Shown here in pieces: positions 37,042 through 47,096 of a DNA stretch of 64,000 nucleotides (its first letter is position 1; the number at the start of each line of letters is the position of its first letter). The DNA is taken from the NCBI GenBank assembly GCA_965153455.1, contig OZ234493.1:10158213-10222212 (forward strand). Direction: 5' to 3'. The position numbers and the translations under genes were made by a program. Source of the stretch: Sphagnum compactum (taxonomy: Eukaryota; Bryophyta; Sphagnopsida; Sphagnales). The notes beneath the pieces are model-generated. The model ran no database searches and was not told where the DNA came from. It saw nothing but the letters and a program-made list of their open reading frames with translations.

Positions 37042-37363
37042 TGATTCCAGACAGCAAAATGCCTGGGTTATATATAATAGGCTCAACGGTTGTTGATTGT
37101 GTTTTTCAACTGCGAGAAAACATCTATGACTATTGGGAGAAGCTTCAAATGGCAGCTTTTCTCTTTTAGTCTTTATACATCTTCTACTCCATTCCTTTAG
37201 ATCTACAATGAAAAGCAGTCTGTTTCCTTAAGGCAAAAGTGACTGTAGAGATAGTCTCTAGGTTGATTCTATTGACTGCTCAAAAAGAGCTATAATTATT
37301 GGGAGAAGCTTCCCAAGGCAGCTATTCTCTTTTGGCTTATACATAATCTACTCCTCCCTTATC
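37014..37363 (+). repeat. Tandem duplication over the gene end (about 180 bp x 2)
   Basis: Unit 1 (37014-37194) begins CTTTAGACCTACAATG inside the last codons of the 540-residue gene and runs through its stop. Unit 2 (37195-37363) begins CTTTAGATCTACAATG. Both then share AAGCAGTCTG, ATTGGGAGAAGCTTC, GGCAGCT.TTCTCTTTT and ATCTACTCC in order. Unit 2 therefore carries a dead copy of the C-terminal codons in the 3' untranslated region. Confidence 0.75.
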
Positions 37364-37395
37364 AGAATTGTCTATGCCTGTGCAATGAATCAATG

Positions 37396-37542
37396 TTCTG
37401 CTCTTGGCAAATGCAAGTGAAAAGCACTATAGAAAATCATTATTGCCTCTGAACCTTCATCAACATCTTTGGCACAACAATGCAGGCTACATTAGTTCTA
37501 AAGGTCCTAAGGTCTTTTCACTTGCATTTGTCAAGAGCAGAA
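37396..37542. repeat. 29-bp inverted repeat with ~89-bp loop
   Basis: TTCTGCTCTTGGCAAATGCA at 37396 continues to GTGAAAAG at 37424. Its reverse complement, with one mismatch in 29, lies at 37514-37542. It sits in the 3' region of the 540-residue gene. It could be a small TIR element or a foldback transcript; no TSD is obvious. Confidence 0.75.
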
Positions 37543-38769
37543 GATGTTGACTATTGTGGGTGCACTTCTGAGCAAAAGTTTGGGCATTTACTCATGTCAG
37601 GGATGGCTTGCTGAATGCACTTTTGTATCCAACTTGTTAGAAGTTCAGTTCTGAATCCACTACAAAAGACTAGAGCAGACTCTGTAGTTTCAGGAGCATG
37701 AAAGCATGGCAACTTGCTCCATCCGATACTCCAATAAGTTTTGAAACTGCTAACTCCTCTCTCTCATGGTCAGATATTACATGCCTCTAAAAGGATAGCC
37801 ACCTAACACCTGCACACAGATTTTTAACTGAGGTGAGCAGGTGATGTAAGTGAACCAGAAGGATTGCAGTGGTTCATTGCCAACAATGTAATTTTCAGCC
37901 AAAAATTAAACATGATTTGAGCCAATAAGTAGTCAGGACACTACTCTTCCACAATCTCCAGAAGAAGGTACCAGCTTGATACAAAATCTGTGGACTACTT
38001 GAAAACATGGGTCCAAATGGATTTATACAACACCAATCATCAGGAGATTGTCTTGTTCTTGTAGTACTGCAACTAGTACCAGCTGGAAAACCTAGATGGC
38101 TTACATGCTTGGTCTACAAATATGCATTGAATTGCAAGACATGACAACAAACCATCCAAGAACTTCAATTGATGCAGGGGTGACAAGAGTTCACTCTTTG
38201 CACAAGATTTGGGGGACAAGAGTTGATCTATTGTTTGGAAAGAACTAACGACAATCAATCAATCAATCAATCAACAGATTCTGGTCTACCCTTTTTGCCC
38301 CGAAAATATTATTCACATGAGATAGGCACAAGCTCTTGAGGACATTGGAGAGATAGGTAGCACTCTGATGGAGGCAGACATGCATATACATATATGTCTG
38401 CCTGTATAATACCATGTGCATGGATCAAGAAGTAGAGACATATGGGTATGGACTATAGACCGTGAAATGATTATGGCACCACTGGGATAGAGAATGGGGC
38501 CTGCCAAGCTGATTCTGCCAGGTTAGCCTGCCTTGGTGAGCCTTACGCATGTGCACCTGGCGTAATAGGCCCGACAGAACCCATTCTAATTTCTATGACA
38601 TTATAGGTAGAATGGGGTAAAAGAGAAAAAAGAGGTTACAATGAGGTAGATCACAAAAAGGAGAGGTAGATGGCAGAATTGGTCGCAGCAACTAGTTCTG
38701 CCTCCCAACCGTGCTGGAAGGAGGTTGAATCGGCCAGCCCTGCCTTTTAACATACTAGAGAATGTGTCA
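37543..38769. other. Intergenic DNA, no gene seen
   Basis: No coding similarity. It contains a (CAAT)n run (separate entry). From about 38500 onward it shares TCTGCC-rich words with the foldback region that follows. Confidence 0.4.
38252..38274. repeat. (CAAT)n microsatellite
   Basis: Five to six CAAT units in a row. Confidence 0.9.
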
Positions 38770-39002
38770 ATTTATGGCACATTCTGCCAAGTAAACTGTC
38801 ACTGAGTGACTACGGAGGGCAAGCTCAGTGACAGCACAACTGACAGAATGTGCCATAAATGGTCTGTTCTGTTTCATAAGGACCTCAGGAATTTAATGTT
38901 ACATCAGCAGAGCGTGAAGGTAATGGCTGAATCCAGCAGCTGGGCAGCTGCCTGCCGATTCTGCCATCGAGGGACAGGGAAAATTGGCTGAATCAGCCAA
39001 TT
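38655..39002. repeat. Foldback region with a 91-nt hairpin core
   Basis: The core hairpin spans 38770-38860. Seventeen bases (ATTTATGGCACATTCTG) pair perfectly with 38844-38860, and an inner 11-bp stem (CTGTCACTGAG, 38796-38806) pairs with 38824-38834. An outer pair, GATGGCAGAAT near 38664 and its inverse ATTCTGCCATC near 38959-38969, suggests a larger foldback. At 38982-39002, AATTGGCTG-AAT-CAGCCAATT is a 9-bp-arm palindrome. It could be a foldback transposon or a small-RNA precursor; there is no coding frame. Confidence 0.6.
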
Positions 39003-39108
39003 GAGACTCGTCATGTTCCAATGATGGTGCTAGAGGAGCATTTAATTAAGGTGGAGGTGCTACTCAAGATGAAAGGATGGAGAAAAGACAAAAATGCGGC
39101 CACTGTGA

Positions 39109-40151
39109 ACCAGCGCCCACCATCAAACCGTGAAGGATGAATGGTCAGTGGTCAGGAAACAGTTTTCCATTGGGTTCCAGTTCACTAGCTAACCATGGTG
39201 GTTAGCTCTGTTGCTTTTTTTTCTACCTACCTACTAACAACCTACAAGCAGGTTGTTAGTAGGTAGGTAGAAAATACAGCCCTTACCTAAGTACAAACCA
39301 TCTACTTACCTAGTAGTTACCTATTTTCTTGCCTATCTATCTATATATGGGACCTATTTCCTACAGAATTGGTTACCAAGGTGAAATTAAATACTAACTT
39401 GTTGAGGTTCGTCCACAACTGAGTAATCTTATATATAAAAGCAAACATGGTGTCTGTCTGTCTGTGTGGACAAAAATTGGGCAGTGCCTGGAAGATTCTT
39501 CCAAGTACTGCCCGTTCCCTGTGGAGCTGGTCTGTAGTAGATGGCAAAATAGGATAGGTGAGGTGATAACCAGGGCACAAAATCAACACCCATGGCACAT
39601 ATAATCCTATATATAAAAGCATAATCCTATATCTTATATATAAAAGCAAACGTGGTGTCTGTCTGTCTATCGAGGTCTTGAAACTCAGATCTCATCTGTT
39701 CGTCTGTCGAGGTCCTGAAACCTAAATCTCGTCTGTCCGTTCGTCTGTCTGTCTTAAACCCTTAAACCACATCCCCAAGAAGAAGAAGAAACAAGACGAG
39801 GTCCTGAAACGAGCGAGGTCCTCAAAACCTTCGAGGACCTGAACCGAGGTGGCCAGAATCCTCGGTAAAAGACCTGAATCGAGATTTTCAGTACCCGGTC
39901 CAGACCTCGAGACGGACCTGAAACGAGGTTCCCAGAAAGAAAATCCATCGTTGGGGACCTGAAACGAGGTCCTCAAAAAGAAAACCCGTCGTTAGGGTCC
40001 TGAAACGAGATCCTCAGAGAGGCCAAAAAAAACAGCGGCCAGGGCAGCCGCTACGGGGGCCGAGCGAGGTGCCACGGGTGGCTGGAGTGGCGTAGTCACG
40101 GGTCACAACACTCGTAACTAATAACAGGCATCCAGTGGAAGGTGCGCTGGT
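39109..40151 (+). mobile_element. Family C TIR element split by a Helitron-like insert
   Basis: The left end ACCAGCGCCCACC and right end GGTGCGCTGGT form the TIR. Shared blocks with the 27724-28108 copy (CTAACCATGGTG, AGTTACCTA, CCTTGGTAACC inverse, CCACAACTGAG, ATAACAGGC.TCCA) run in order but are interrupted by 695 foreign bases at 39427-40121. Without the insert the element is about 348 bp, close to its relatives. A self-complementary AGGTTGTTAGTAGGTAGGTAG pair lies at about 39222-39272. Confidence 0.65.
39427..40121 (+). mobile_element. Helitron-like insertion (695 bp, non-autonomous)
   Basis: The 5' end is TCTTATATATAAAAGC, preceded by A. The 3' end is CTAA, followed by T. Thus the 5'-TC, the 3'-CTRR and the A|T target expected of Helitrons all fit, with no target duplication. 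Joining the flanks restores the family C sequence (GAGTAA then TAACAGGC), as seen at about 28070 and inverted near 40340. Near-copies of the 5' end recur at 39605 and 39632. The body contains GC-richer repeats of GAGGTCCTGAAACGA and encodes no Rep/helicase. The subterminal hairpin is not clear; GAGTG/CACTC flanking about 20 nt is the best candidate. Confidence 0.65.
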
Positions 40152-40306
40152 GTGTGCTGCTTCACCTAAGTAAATGCAATTTCTCTTGATTTGAGATTGC
40201 GGATTGGAACTTGGAACCAGTTAATTGGGTTCCTTTTTTCCCCCAAAAAAATCTCAATGATAACTGAATGATACAATATTCTGGCCATATTGAAGCAGCA
40301 CCTAGC

Positions 40307-40680
40307 ACCAGTGCACTAGATGCCCCTTATTACTCTACTCAGTTGTGAATGAACCTCAACAAGTTAATATTTAGTTTCACCTTGGTAACCAATTCTGAAA
40401 GAAATAGGTCTCATATATAGGGAGATAGGTATGAAAATAGGTAACTATTAGGTAAGTAGATGGTTTATACCTTGTTAAGGGCTGTTTTTACTACCTACTT
40501 ACTAACAACCTGCTTTTATACCCTTGAACATGATTGAACATCATGTTCAACTATTGGGAGATAGGTATGAAAATAGGTAACTACTATGGTAAGTAGATGG
40601 TTTATACATTCTTAAGGGCTGTTTTTACTACCTACCTACTAACAACCTGCTTTCGTACCCTTGAACCTGATTGAACTAGT
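40307..40680 (-). mobile_element. Family C element, inverted partial copy with internal tandem duplication
   Basis: Its right end, read on the minus strand, is at 40307 (inverse of GTGCACTGGT). The blocks CAACTGAGTAG, TTGAGGTTCATTCACAAC and TTGGTTACCAAGGTGAAAC are inverse to the plus-strand layout of the neighbouring copy. A unit of about 120 bp is tandemly repeated at about 40428-40548 and 40556-40676 (shared GGAGATAGGTATGAAAATAG and AAGGGCTGTTTTTACTACCT). The far TIR was not found, so the element is truncated there. Confidence 0.55.
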
Positions 40681-41176
40681 TGTAGGGGAGGTTCCTGTAT
40701 GAGTGTGGTGGTCTCCTAAGGGAGCAGCACCCAAGGCCCTGAGCCCGAGGGTGTTCCCAAACCTCAGGAGAATGCACAAGTACTGGAACCTCCCTTTACG
40801 GAAACAGCTCTCTTTTAATTTCCTACTCTCTTTTAATTTCCTATCTTCTTTCTCGTTGCCCAGAAAAGAAATATTTCCATGGGAACATGGGAACATATAA
40901 AATTGGGGGAGCTCCCCAGGCATAACACCTTAGGGTTCTTCCGCTGGGGGAGATCCCTCAAAATACACATAGAAATGAAAAAGGGAGTTGTTTATGTTGC
41001 AGTATATAATAAGGAGAACTGTAATTTAAAAATACAAACAGAAGGTTCTAGGGCTCAGATTAGGCCCCAGTAAAACGTTCTAGGGCTCAGGGAACATTCT
41101 AGGCCCCAGTGAACGTTTCAGGTTGAGACAAAGGAAGCAACGCGGTCACTTCTTATTACCTAGCGGTCCAACTGAT
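40681..41176. other. Spacer upstream of the Aha1-like gene
   Basis: GC-richer and gene-free. Short repeats of GTTCTAGGGCTCAG and TAGGCCCCAGT occur at 41043-41110. Confidence 0.4.
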
Positions 41177-41239
41177 TATGGATGAATCATCCATATAGTC
41201 GCCAGTCAAACCTGTACTGCTGATGGATGGATCATCCAT
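41177..41239. promoter_or_regulatory. Two copies of palindromic ATGGATGRATCATCCAT
   Basis: ATGGATGAATCATCCAT at 41178-41194 is a perfect palindrome around its central base. ATGGATGGATCATCCAT at 41223-41239 differs at one position. They lie about 150-215 bp upstream of the Aha1-like start codon, where a promoter or leader would be. A dimeric binding site is a reasonable guess; no factor is named. Confidence 0.4.
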
Positions 41240-41389
41240 AGAGGCACCGTTGTGAAGTTAATAAAGAAAATGAAACTTTCGGGGCCTTGTTTTGCTTTTG
41301 CTGTGTAGTGCGCTTACAACACAACAAAGTGTATTTTCGTTTGTTTGTTTGTTTTGTTGCAAAGGGAAGGTGTGAGTTTTCTTGTCGCA

Positions 41390-42013
41390 ATGGAGGAGGA
41401 CGCGCAAGAAGGAGTAGCGGCTGCGAAGGAGAACGAGCTGAAGAAAGCTTCTTCCTATAGGTACTGGGTTCGCAGTGAAGTGACTGGTGCTGCTCCCGCG
41501 CTTCTGCCAAGGAAGCTTACGGAAAGAGAGATGAGCGGAAACGGGAAACCCTTGCCCTTAGGGTCGTTGTGGAACCAAGCGGGAACGTGGGAGGAGAAGA
41601 GCCTCAACTCCTGGGCCTGGAAACGTGTCAAGGATCTGTTGCAAGGAGTAGAACCCGTAGAATTTGAAGATGGTAATGCGCATGTGGCGGAGGTGTCGAG
41701 TTGTAGCGGTGATGCTACCTTAGTGACGGTAAGGCAGAAGAAGCGGGTAGGGTATTCTTTCGAGATTTCCATGACGGTGAAGATGGAGGTTTTCACAGCC
41801 GAAGGCGTGAAGAAGGATCTGGAAGGGACGATGAAGGTACCAGAAGCTTGTTATGGAGAGCTCGATGATCTTCAACTTGAAGTCTCCATCACGCAGTCGC
41901 AGATTGCCGATTCTGCGCAAAGGAAAAGGATCACTCAGGCGCTTGTGGCATCTTTTTTGCCAGCAATACGATGTAAACTTGAGCAGTTCGAGTCGGAGCT
42001 GAAGGAAAGGTAA
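41390..42013 (+). CDS. Aha1 N-terminal-domain protein (Hsp90 co-chaperone)
   Basis: The 207-residue single-exon frame matches the Aha1_N fold, which binds the Hsp90 middle domain and stimulates its ATPase in the cytosol. Visible family marks are SYRYWVR (22-28), GSLWNQAGTWEEKSLNSWAW (58-77; compare the family NxNNWHW), RQKKRVGYSFE (115-125, place of the RKxK element), a beta-rich core with LEGTMKVPEA (144-153) and the final amphipathic helix (IRCKLEQFESELKER). The protein stops after this helix and lacks the C-terminal AHSA1 domain of full Aha1, so it is an N-domain-only form, as in yeast Hch1. The Met at 41390 starts the plant-like acidic leader; an upstream in-frame ATG at 41345 is less likely. 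A GTAATG at the stop could act as a splice donor, but the domain is complete without it. Confidence 0.88.
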   Translation: MEEDAQEGVAAAKENELKKASSYRYWVRSEVTGAAPALLPRKLTEREMSGNGKPLPLGSLWNQAGTWEEKSLNSWAWKRVKDLLQGVEPVEFEDGNAHVAEVSSCSGDATLVTVRQKKRVGYSFEISMTVKMEVFTAEGVKKDLEGTMKVPEACYGELDDLQLEVSITQSQIADSAQRKRITQALVASFLPAIRCKLEQFESELKER

Positions 42014-43734
42014 TGGGCGTGGGACTCTGCTATTTGAGCACAGAAACTTATGAGTTATTATTAGACGAAGCACTTGACCTCCTCCTCATCTCCTTCCTTA
42101 CAAGATGACTTCACATTCATTTTGCCAGCCCTTGAATTAATTTCCATGCAAAGAATCGGTTTGGCATAATTATCTATTGTTGCTTAATAGGATGTGCATC
42201 TTTGAAGCCACTTCATGGTCCACCTAAGAGCATTTATTCCATGGAATACGGACCGGCAGGGTTCATAGTCATGCTTTGGTTTGCATTTGTATCTCATGTT
42301 TTTCATGTAGGCATCCATTGTTGTTGTCAAGGATATTGAGGCACTCAAATCTCCTTCAGCATTGGCTGTTGCTTTTTCTCGAAGAGAAAAGGTGAGCTAG
42401 CATGAACTGTTGAACTGAACCATTTTGTTTTGACATGGGCTTTGACATTGACAAGTCAAGCTGTGGTAACAGAAGAACATGGAGTACTTCCTCTCTCTTT
42501 TGCACCATATCTCTCTCACAGACTTTGCAGAGAACACCTACATAGTAGCGATGTTGGCTTGTAAGAATCCAGAGTCTATTGTTTTGAAGTTTGATATGTC
42601 ATGTGCTCCTACATGAGCTTGTGATGTGTGTCTTCCTCTTGTTTACTGCTCAGTCCAAAATTTTCAACTGAAGAAAATTGGATTCACCTTTTCTGTGTAG
42701 AAGGAATTACTCCAGACCATATTGGAAGAGTGTAAGTCTTCTACTGAATATTGATGTGTTCCTTATTCTTTCTTAACAATTCAGCTTCTACTGCATGTAC
42801 TGGAAATAGTGCAAGATGTGGATTAATCCTATACCCACAATGCTGTCCACATGCTGCTGGTCAATACTCATGTTAATAAAAATGTTGCTACTGTAACAAA
42901 TAGAGACTCTCTGCCCCTTCTCAAAATACTGTGGCTTGAAGCACTATAGTTTTCATCCCAAGAAGTGATGGGATTCATAGCAGAGTCTCTTCAATTTAAT
43001 GAACCTGAATGAATGCTAACAGGCTGATAAACAATTGGCCACCAGAACTTTTCCAACATTAATGAAGTAAATCCAGCATTGTTTGCACCTTATTTCACAG
43101 CACTCAAAACTACATGAAATTGACCCAACAAATATGAGCTGACATAGTGACTAGTCATGCTTGTATACACATCTCTGATTTATGTATTTAACATCTAAAC
43201 AGTTATCTGCATACATTCTTGCCACATCATGGTGCATCTTGAAACTGTACTGTGATGTGCATTTCATACGGAATGAGAACTCAGTACATTGATGACAGCA
43301 CAAGTAGGGAGAAAAAAATGCTTCGCTGTTGCCAGAAGTGTTCTATGATGAATAGAATCAAAGCTATTTCTGGTGTTACCCTTATTGTTTACTACGGCTG
43401 CAATGACCTCCAATCAAATCAAGCGTTACTGTCATAACATACTGACTCTTATGTGTCAAGGTTTGCTCTTGAATCTGATTTGCCTCTGGCACAAGTGACT
43501 TAATCACAGCCCTTCAATAAGTGATGTACCGAAAGAACCTTGACCCTCAAGTTTAACATCCAGGAACAACCATTAAAGGATTCACTGTCAAAACTCTTCC
43601 TTCATTGCCCAATACATTATGAACCCATGGTAATTGAAACCTTAGGTCAGAAATCAGAGTTTTCAGAGGATAGAAACCTCTTTCGGAACATGAGTGACAA
43701 AGGGAAGTGAAGGGAAAAGGCTGACTGCAGCTGG
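42014..43734. other. Region between convergent Aha1-like and GRIM-19 genes
   Basis: Probably 3' untranslated and intergenic DNA. At 42311-42393 a stop-free stretch (in one frame VVVKDIEALKSPSALAVAFS) lies between TTTTCATGTAG and AAAAG|GTGAGC. At 42698-42733 a second small stretch lies between TCTGTGTAG and GTGTAAGT. These could be spliced 3' exons of the Aha1-like transcript or chance matches. No other gene is visible. Confidence 0.4.
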
Positions 43735-46076
43735 TTAACACTCAGCTCGGATTTTGCCAGTGGATGGAGGCATCCACCGCCCAGAGTTGTAGACATTCTC
43801 ACCAACTTTCCAGCCAGGCACATTTGCCATTATCTTCGCCTCTTCTTCCATGAACTTTTTCTTCTCCCTTACAAACCTGTACACAAGTTCAGTCATACAT
43901 TTTAACCCCGTCTCTCCTTTTAGCTGAACTATGCAAACAAAAGAATGCCCAAGTATTGTTGCTCAGCATTCTACTCCCTGATACTTTGTATCTTTACAAG
44001 CATCAACAAGACCCCCAAAAATTGAGCTGACCCATAAAACAGACCTAGCAATGCAATCAAAAAATTGTCCCAGAAAAGGAAATTTTCAAAACCATACAGA
44101 GAGAGACCAAAAAACAGAAATAACCACCATAGGAATGTGACATAACTCTCATGAATATCAAGAAATCTCCATCCCAAGATTAAATAAACCAGGTCAAGGT
44201 GAAAACTTTCCTTTCAGTCCAAGAAAAACTCACAGAAAAGGACTGAAAAACCAGAAAGAAGAAAAACACAAAAGGGAAGAATGAGAATGAAACTAGCCCA
44301 TGTCTAAGAGCATCTCCAGTGGTGCTCAGTATGTGACCCTGCAAAAACATTTCTCGCATCCAGGTTTTAGTTACTTACTTTTTCCAACCCCACCCATAAA
44401 ACTGAAACTAGGACTACAAATAGATGGGAGACTACTAATAGCAACCCACCTGGACAAATCAAACTATCTAGCCAGTCAGAAACAGGGATCAGTTAATAAA
44501 TATGATTTGACTGTGTTAGACTGTTCCAGGGCTCCTCCAGGGCTCTGAAAGCTGTGCATTTTTTCAGGGTCACAGCAGTCTTCCAGTGAATCCACTCAAT
44601 TTTTGACTGCTGTATCTCATCAAAGATTTCCAGTGCAGGGTCACATACTGAGCACCAGTGGAGATGCTCTAACTTGTTCAGGCTAGCTAGTGGTTACCCT
44701 AAAATCCTACAGCAGGTATAGACCAGTGTAACTACTAGCCTGCATACCAAGTTTCTGTTGCAAGTCTGGAAGCAATGGGAAGACTCAGCCATGATACTAG
44801 CTAGCAACTAACACCACAGAAGGCAAAATATACAGGACACACAGAGGGCAAAAAGAAAAACAAAAAAGGATGCACATTAGCAAGAAAGAACAGGATATAA
44901 AAGATGAAAGGGAGAAGAAAAACAAGGACTCTGAAAAAATGTGTGTGTGCTATTGCCAAGCCTCTGTGACTTCCATTGGCTTCCATCAGCTCCCAACAGC
45001 AGGACTAATCTACTTTGAGACAGACTCTGCACTATGTCAATCCCAAATCAGGAAGCAAAAGAGAAGAAGTAGCCATAATCCTGGACAGCACACTAATGCA
45101 AAACAGGAAAAATGTACCCCGAGCGAATAGAAAAATAAACAAAAAGTACCTTGAAGGAATGAGGAAGAGGAAGAGACAGGAAAAGAACACAAAGCCAAGA
45201 GAAGGATGAGAATCTAGAGAGTAAGTGAACTTCATGATACAGTTGTGCTTCAAAAAATCTCTCCACTACCATGATACTGAAGCATCCCAAAGGCATATGA
45301 CAAATATTCAGTTGAGGATGAATTTGATAAGACCAACTGCTCAAATGCAAGCCTGCTTCGGAATGTTCACATAGTCATAGTAATTGAATAGTGCTCAGAA
45401 CATGTTCCCCAAGCTTTTAGAAAGAACTGTGAGCAGCAAATAAAGCTCCAGAACTTCTATGATTGAACCCTAGTGCAAAATTTCCGGTGCATTTGGCTCA
45501 GGTATGGCAGAGAAAGCTCTTACCTTGCATCTTCTTCAGCCTGGATGAGAGGTAAAATAGCTTGCCGTGCTGCAATTTTCTCTGCCTTCAAGACTCTGAC
45601 AGTGTGATCAATCAAATCGTATCAGTGTGCTATGACGGCATTTTCAGAACAAAAAACAGAAAGGAAAGTCAGTCGAAACCCTTGCGGATCTACAGGAAAA
45701 TCAAACCCTAATGGGCTAGGAAAACAAAACCCTAATGGCCATGGACAAGGTTCTAAGGATCCTAAATAAAAGGGATTGAAGCTGTACTGAGTAGGTATCA
45801 TCGTTTAGAACACGCAAAGGGGAGGGAGTTGGGTACAAGAGACTGGTCGCAAAACACGAACCTCCGGTGAAGGTTGCCCTGACCCACTTGGTACATGCCC
45901 CAGCCGATAACAACCGAGGAAAACAGCACCACAGCCAAGCCACTGGGTCCTGAGTTGGCAATCCTGCGCGCATACCGCACAGGAGGGAAGCCACCAGGAG
46001 GAGGTCCATCCTGGCGCACGGGCAAGTCCTTGACACTGGCCAAGCCCTTCTGGCCCCTCAGCATTGCCTCCGTCAT
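43735..46076 (-). CDS. NADH dehydrogenase 1 alpha subcomplex subunit 13 (GRIM-19/B16.6)
   Basis: Three exons (46076-45862, 45595-45524, 43876-43735) join in frame through GT-AG introns of 266 and 1647 bp into 142 residues, the usual plant length. [40 protein letters not shown], the membrane segment (about 45-63, ending [10 protein letters not shown]), [18 protein letters not shown] and [19 protein letters not shown] are diagnostic. This is an accessory subunit of mitochondrial complex I, anchored by its single N-terminal helix in the inner membrane. The last residues, STGKIRAEC, differ from the GELRP.VW-type ending I associate with flowering plants. The large second intron carries a complete MITE. 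Confidence 0.95.
44308..44669. mobile_element. Family B MITE, copy 2, inside the GRIM-19 intron
   Basis: The left TIR GAGCATCTCCAGTGGTGCTC continues through AGTATGTGACCCTGCA. The right end is its inverse with one mismatch over about 36 bp. TAA flanks both sides (44305-44307 and 44670-44672), as Tourist/PIF-Harbinger MITEs leave. The 362-bp interior shares blocks with the copy at 29674-30027. The long matching TIRs could form a stable hairpin in the pre-mRNA. Confidence 0.88.
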
Positions 46077-46453
46077 CTTGTGATTTCTCTTCTACTGTCT
46101 TTTCTTCTTTGCTTTCCGATTCTTTTCCTTCCTTCGAAGAGCGAGTCTTAAACTCCCTTGCTACTTACTTGGATGCCTTCTGTGGGCTACGGATCGTAGA
46201 GATCGCGAGCTGCGTGTGAGAGAGGAGACGCACGCGCATGCACATGAAAGACGAGAAGATGGAACTCGAGGTCCAGAGTCTTGACCCGAACCCTTTGGTG
46301 ACCTCTTTTTGGGATCAAATCAGGTGATGACAGTTTAAGACCTCGATTGGGACATTGAATCAGGTGACGAGGTGAGATGCCGCATAATGGAAGAATTCCA
46401 CCCACTGTTTGTGAGAGACAGAGTTGGGAGCAGGTTATCTATCTATCAGGTTA

Positions 46454-46482
46454 TCTATATATATATATATATATATATATAT
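46454..46482. repeat. (AT)n microsatellite
   Basis: About 14 AT/TA units upstream of GRIM-19. Confidence 0.9.
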
Positions 46483-47072
46483 GAAGGAAGGTTGTTTGTT
46501 TGTCATATTGAGATCTCCCAAATCAGGTTTTCTCTTGCTGGTCTCTTGGTACCATCGGAAAGCCCTCAATGATTAGGGTGCACCAACTTGGTTTCATAAT
46601 GTTTCAACCTGCAGTTGAGAAGTTATTGAATATTGAACATTTTTTTCACGAAAAATTCATTTAAATTAGAAATAAAATTTATGGAAATTTGAGCACACTC
46701 TTGGTATTGTGATAAAGCCCTTGAGGAACAAGATTCAATAAATGGGGATTTGAAAATTTCTACAAGTAAGGTGTGGGGGCGAGTGAATTTTGAGTAGTTT
46801 TTGTCATTGGAAATTCAATTAAATTACAAAAAATGATTTCAAAAGGAAAATATAAGTAGTTGGGTTACCATTTCACATTTGGGCCAATAGCACAAACTAC
46901 ATTAGTAAACAGAGTAAAGCCCATTGCCATAAAATCCGCTGCAAGGTAGAGTTATGCATAGGCTTAATTTCAATAAAACCCACATCTTAGGGGTTTATTG
47001 AGCACAAAGTTTTGCTCTTTTTTTTCTTTTTAATTCCCATGATATTTAATAGGTATTGTGAGAACAAATAAA

Positions 47073-47096
47073 AATGTGTGTGTGTGTGTGTGTGTA
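47073..47096. repeat. (TG)n microsatellite
   Basis: About 12 TG units in AT-rich DNA. Confidence 0.9.

Noticed and set aside
36569-37096. A 175-codon frame overlapping the 540-residue gene in another phase
   Set aside because: It is a shadow of a repetitive coding region; the main frame has better codon use and a coherent protein.
39722-39976. An 84-codon minus-strand frame inside the Helitron-like insert
   Set aside because: It is produced by the GAGGTCCTGAAACGA-type DNA repeats; no Rep or helicase motif.
40905-40925. GGGGGAGCTCCCC, similar to part of the miR319/miR159 sequence
   Set aside because: Only the palindromic GGGAGCTCCC core agrees; the rest of the mature sequence and a precursor fold are absent.
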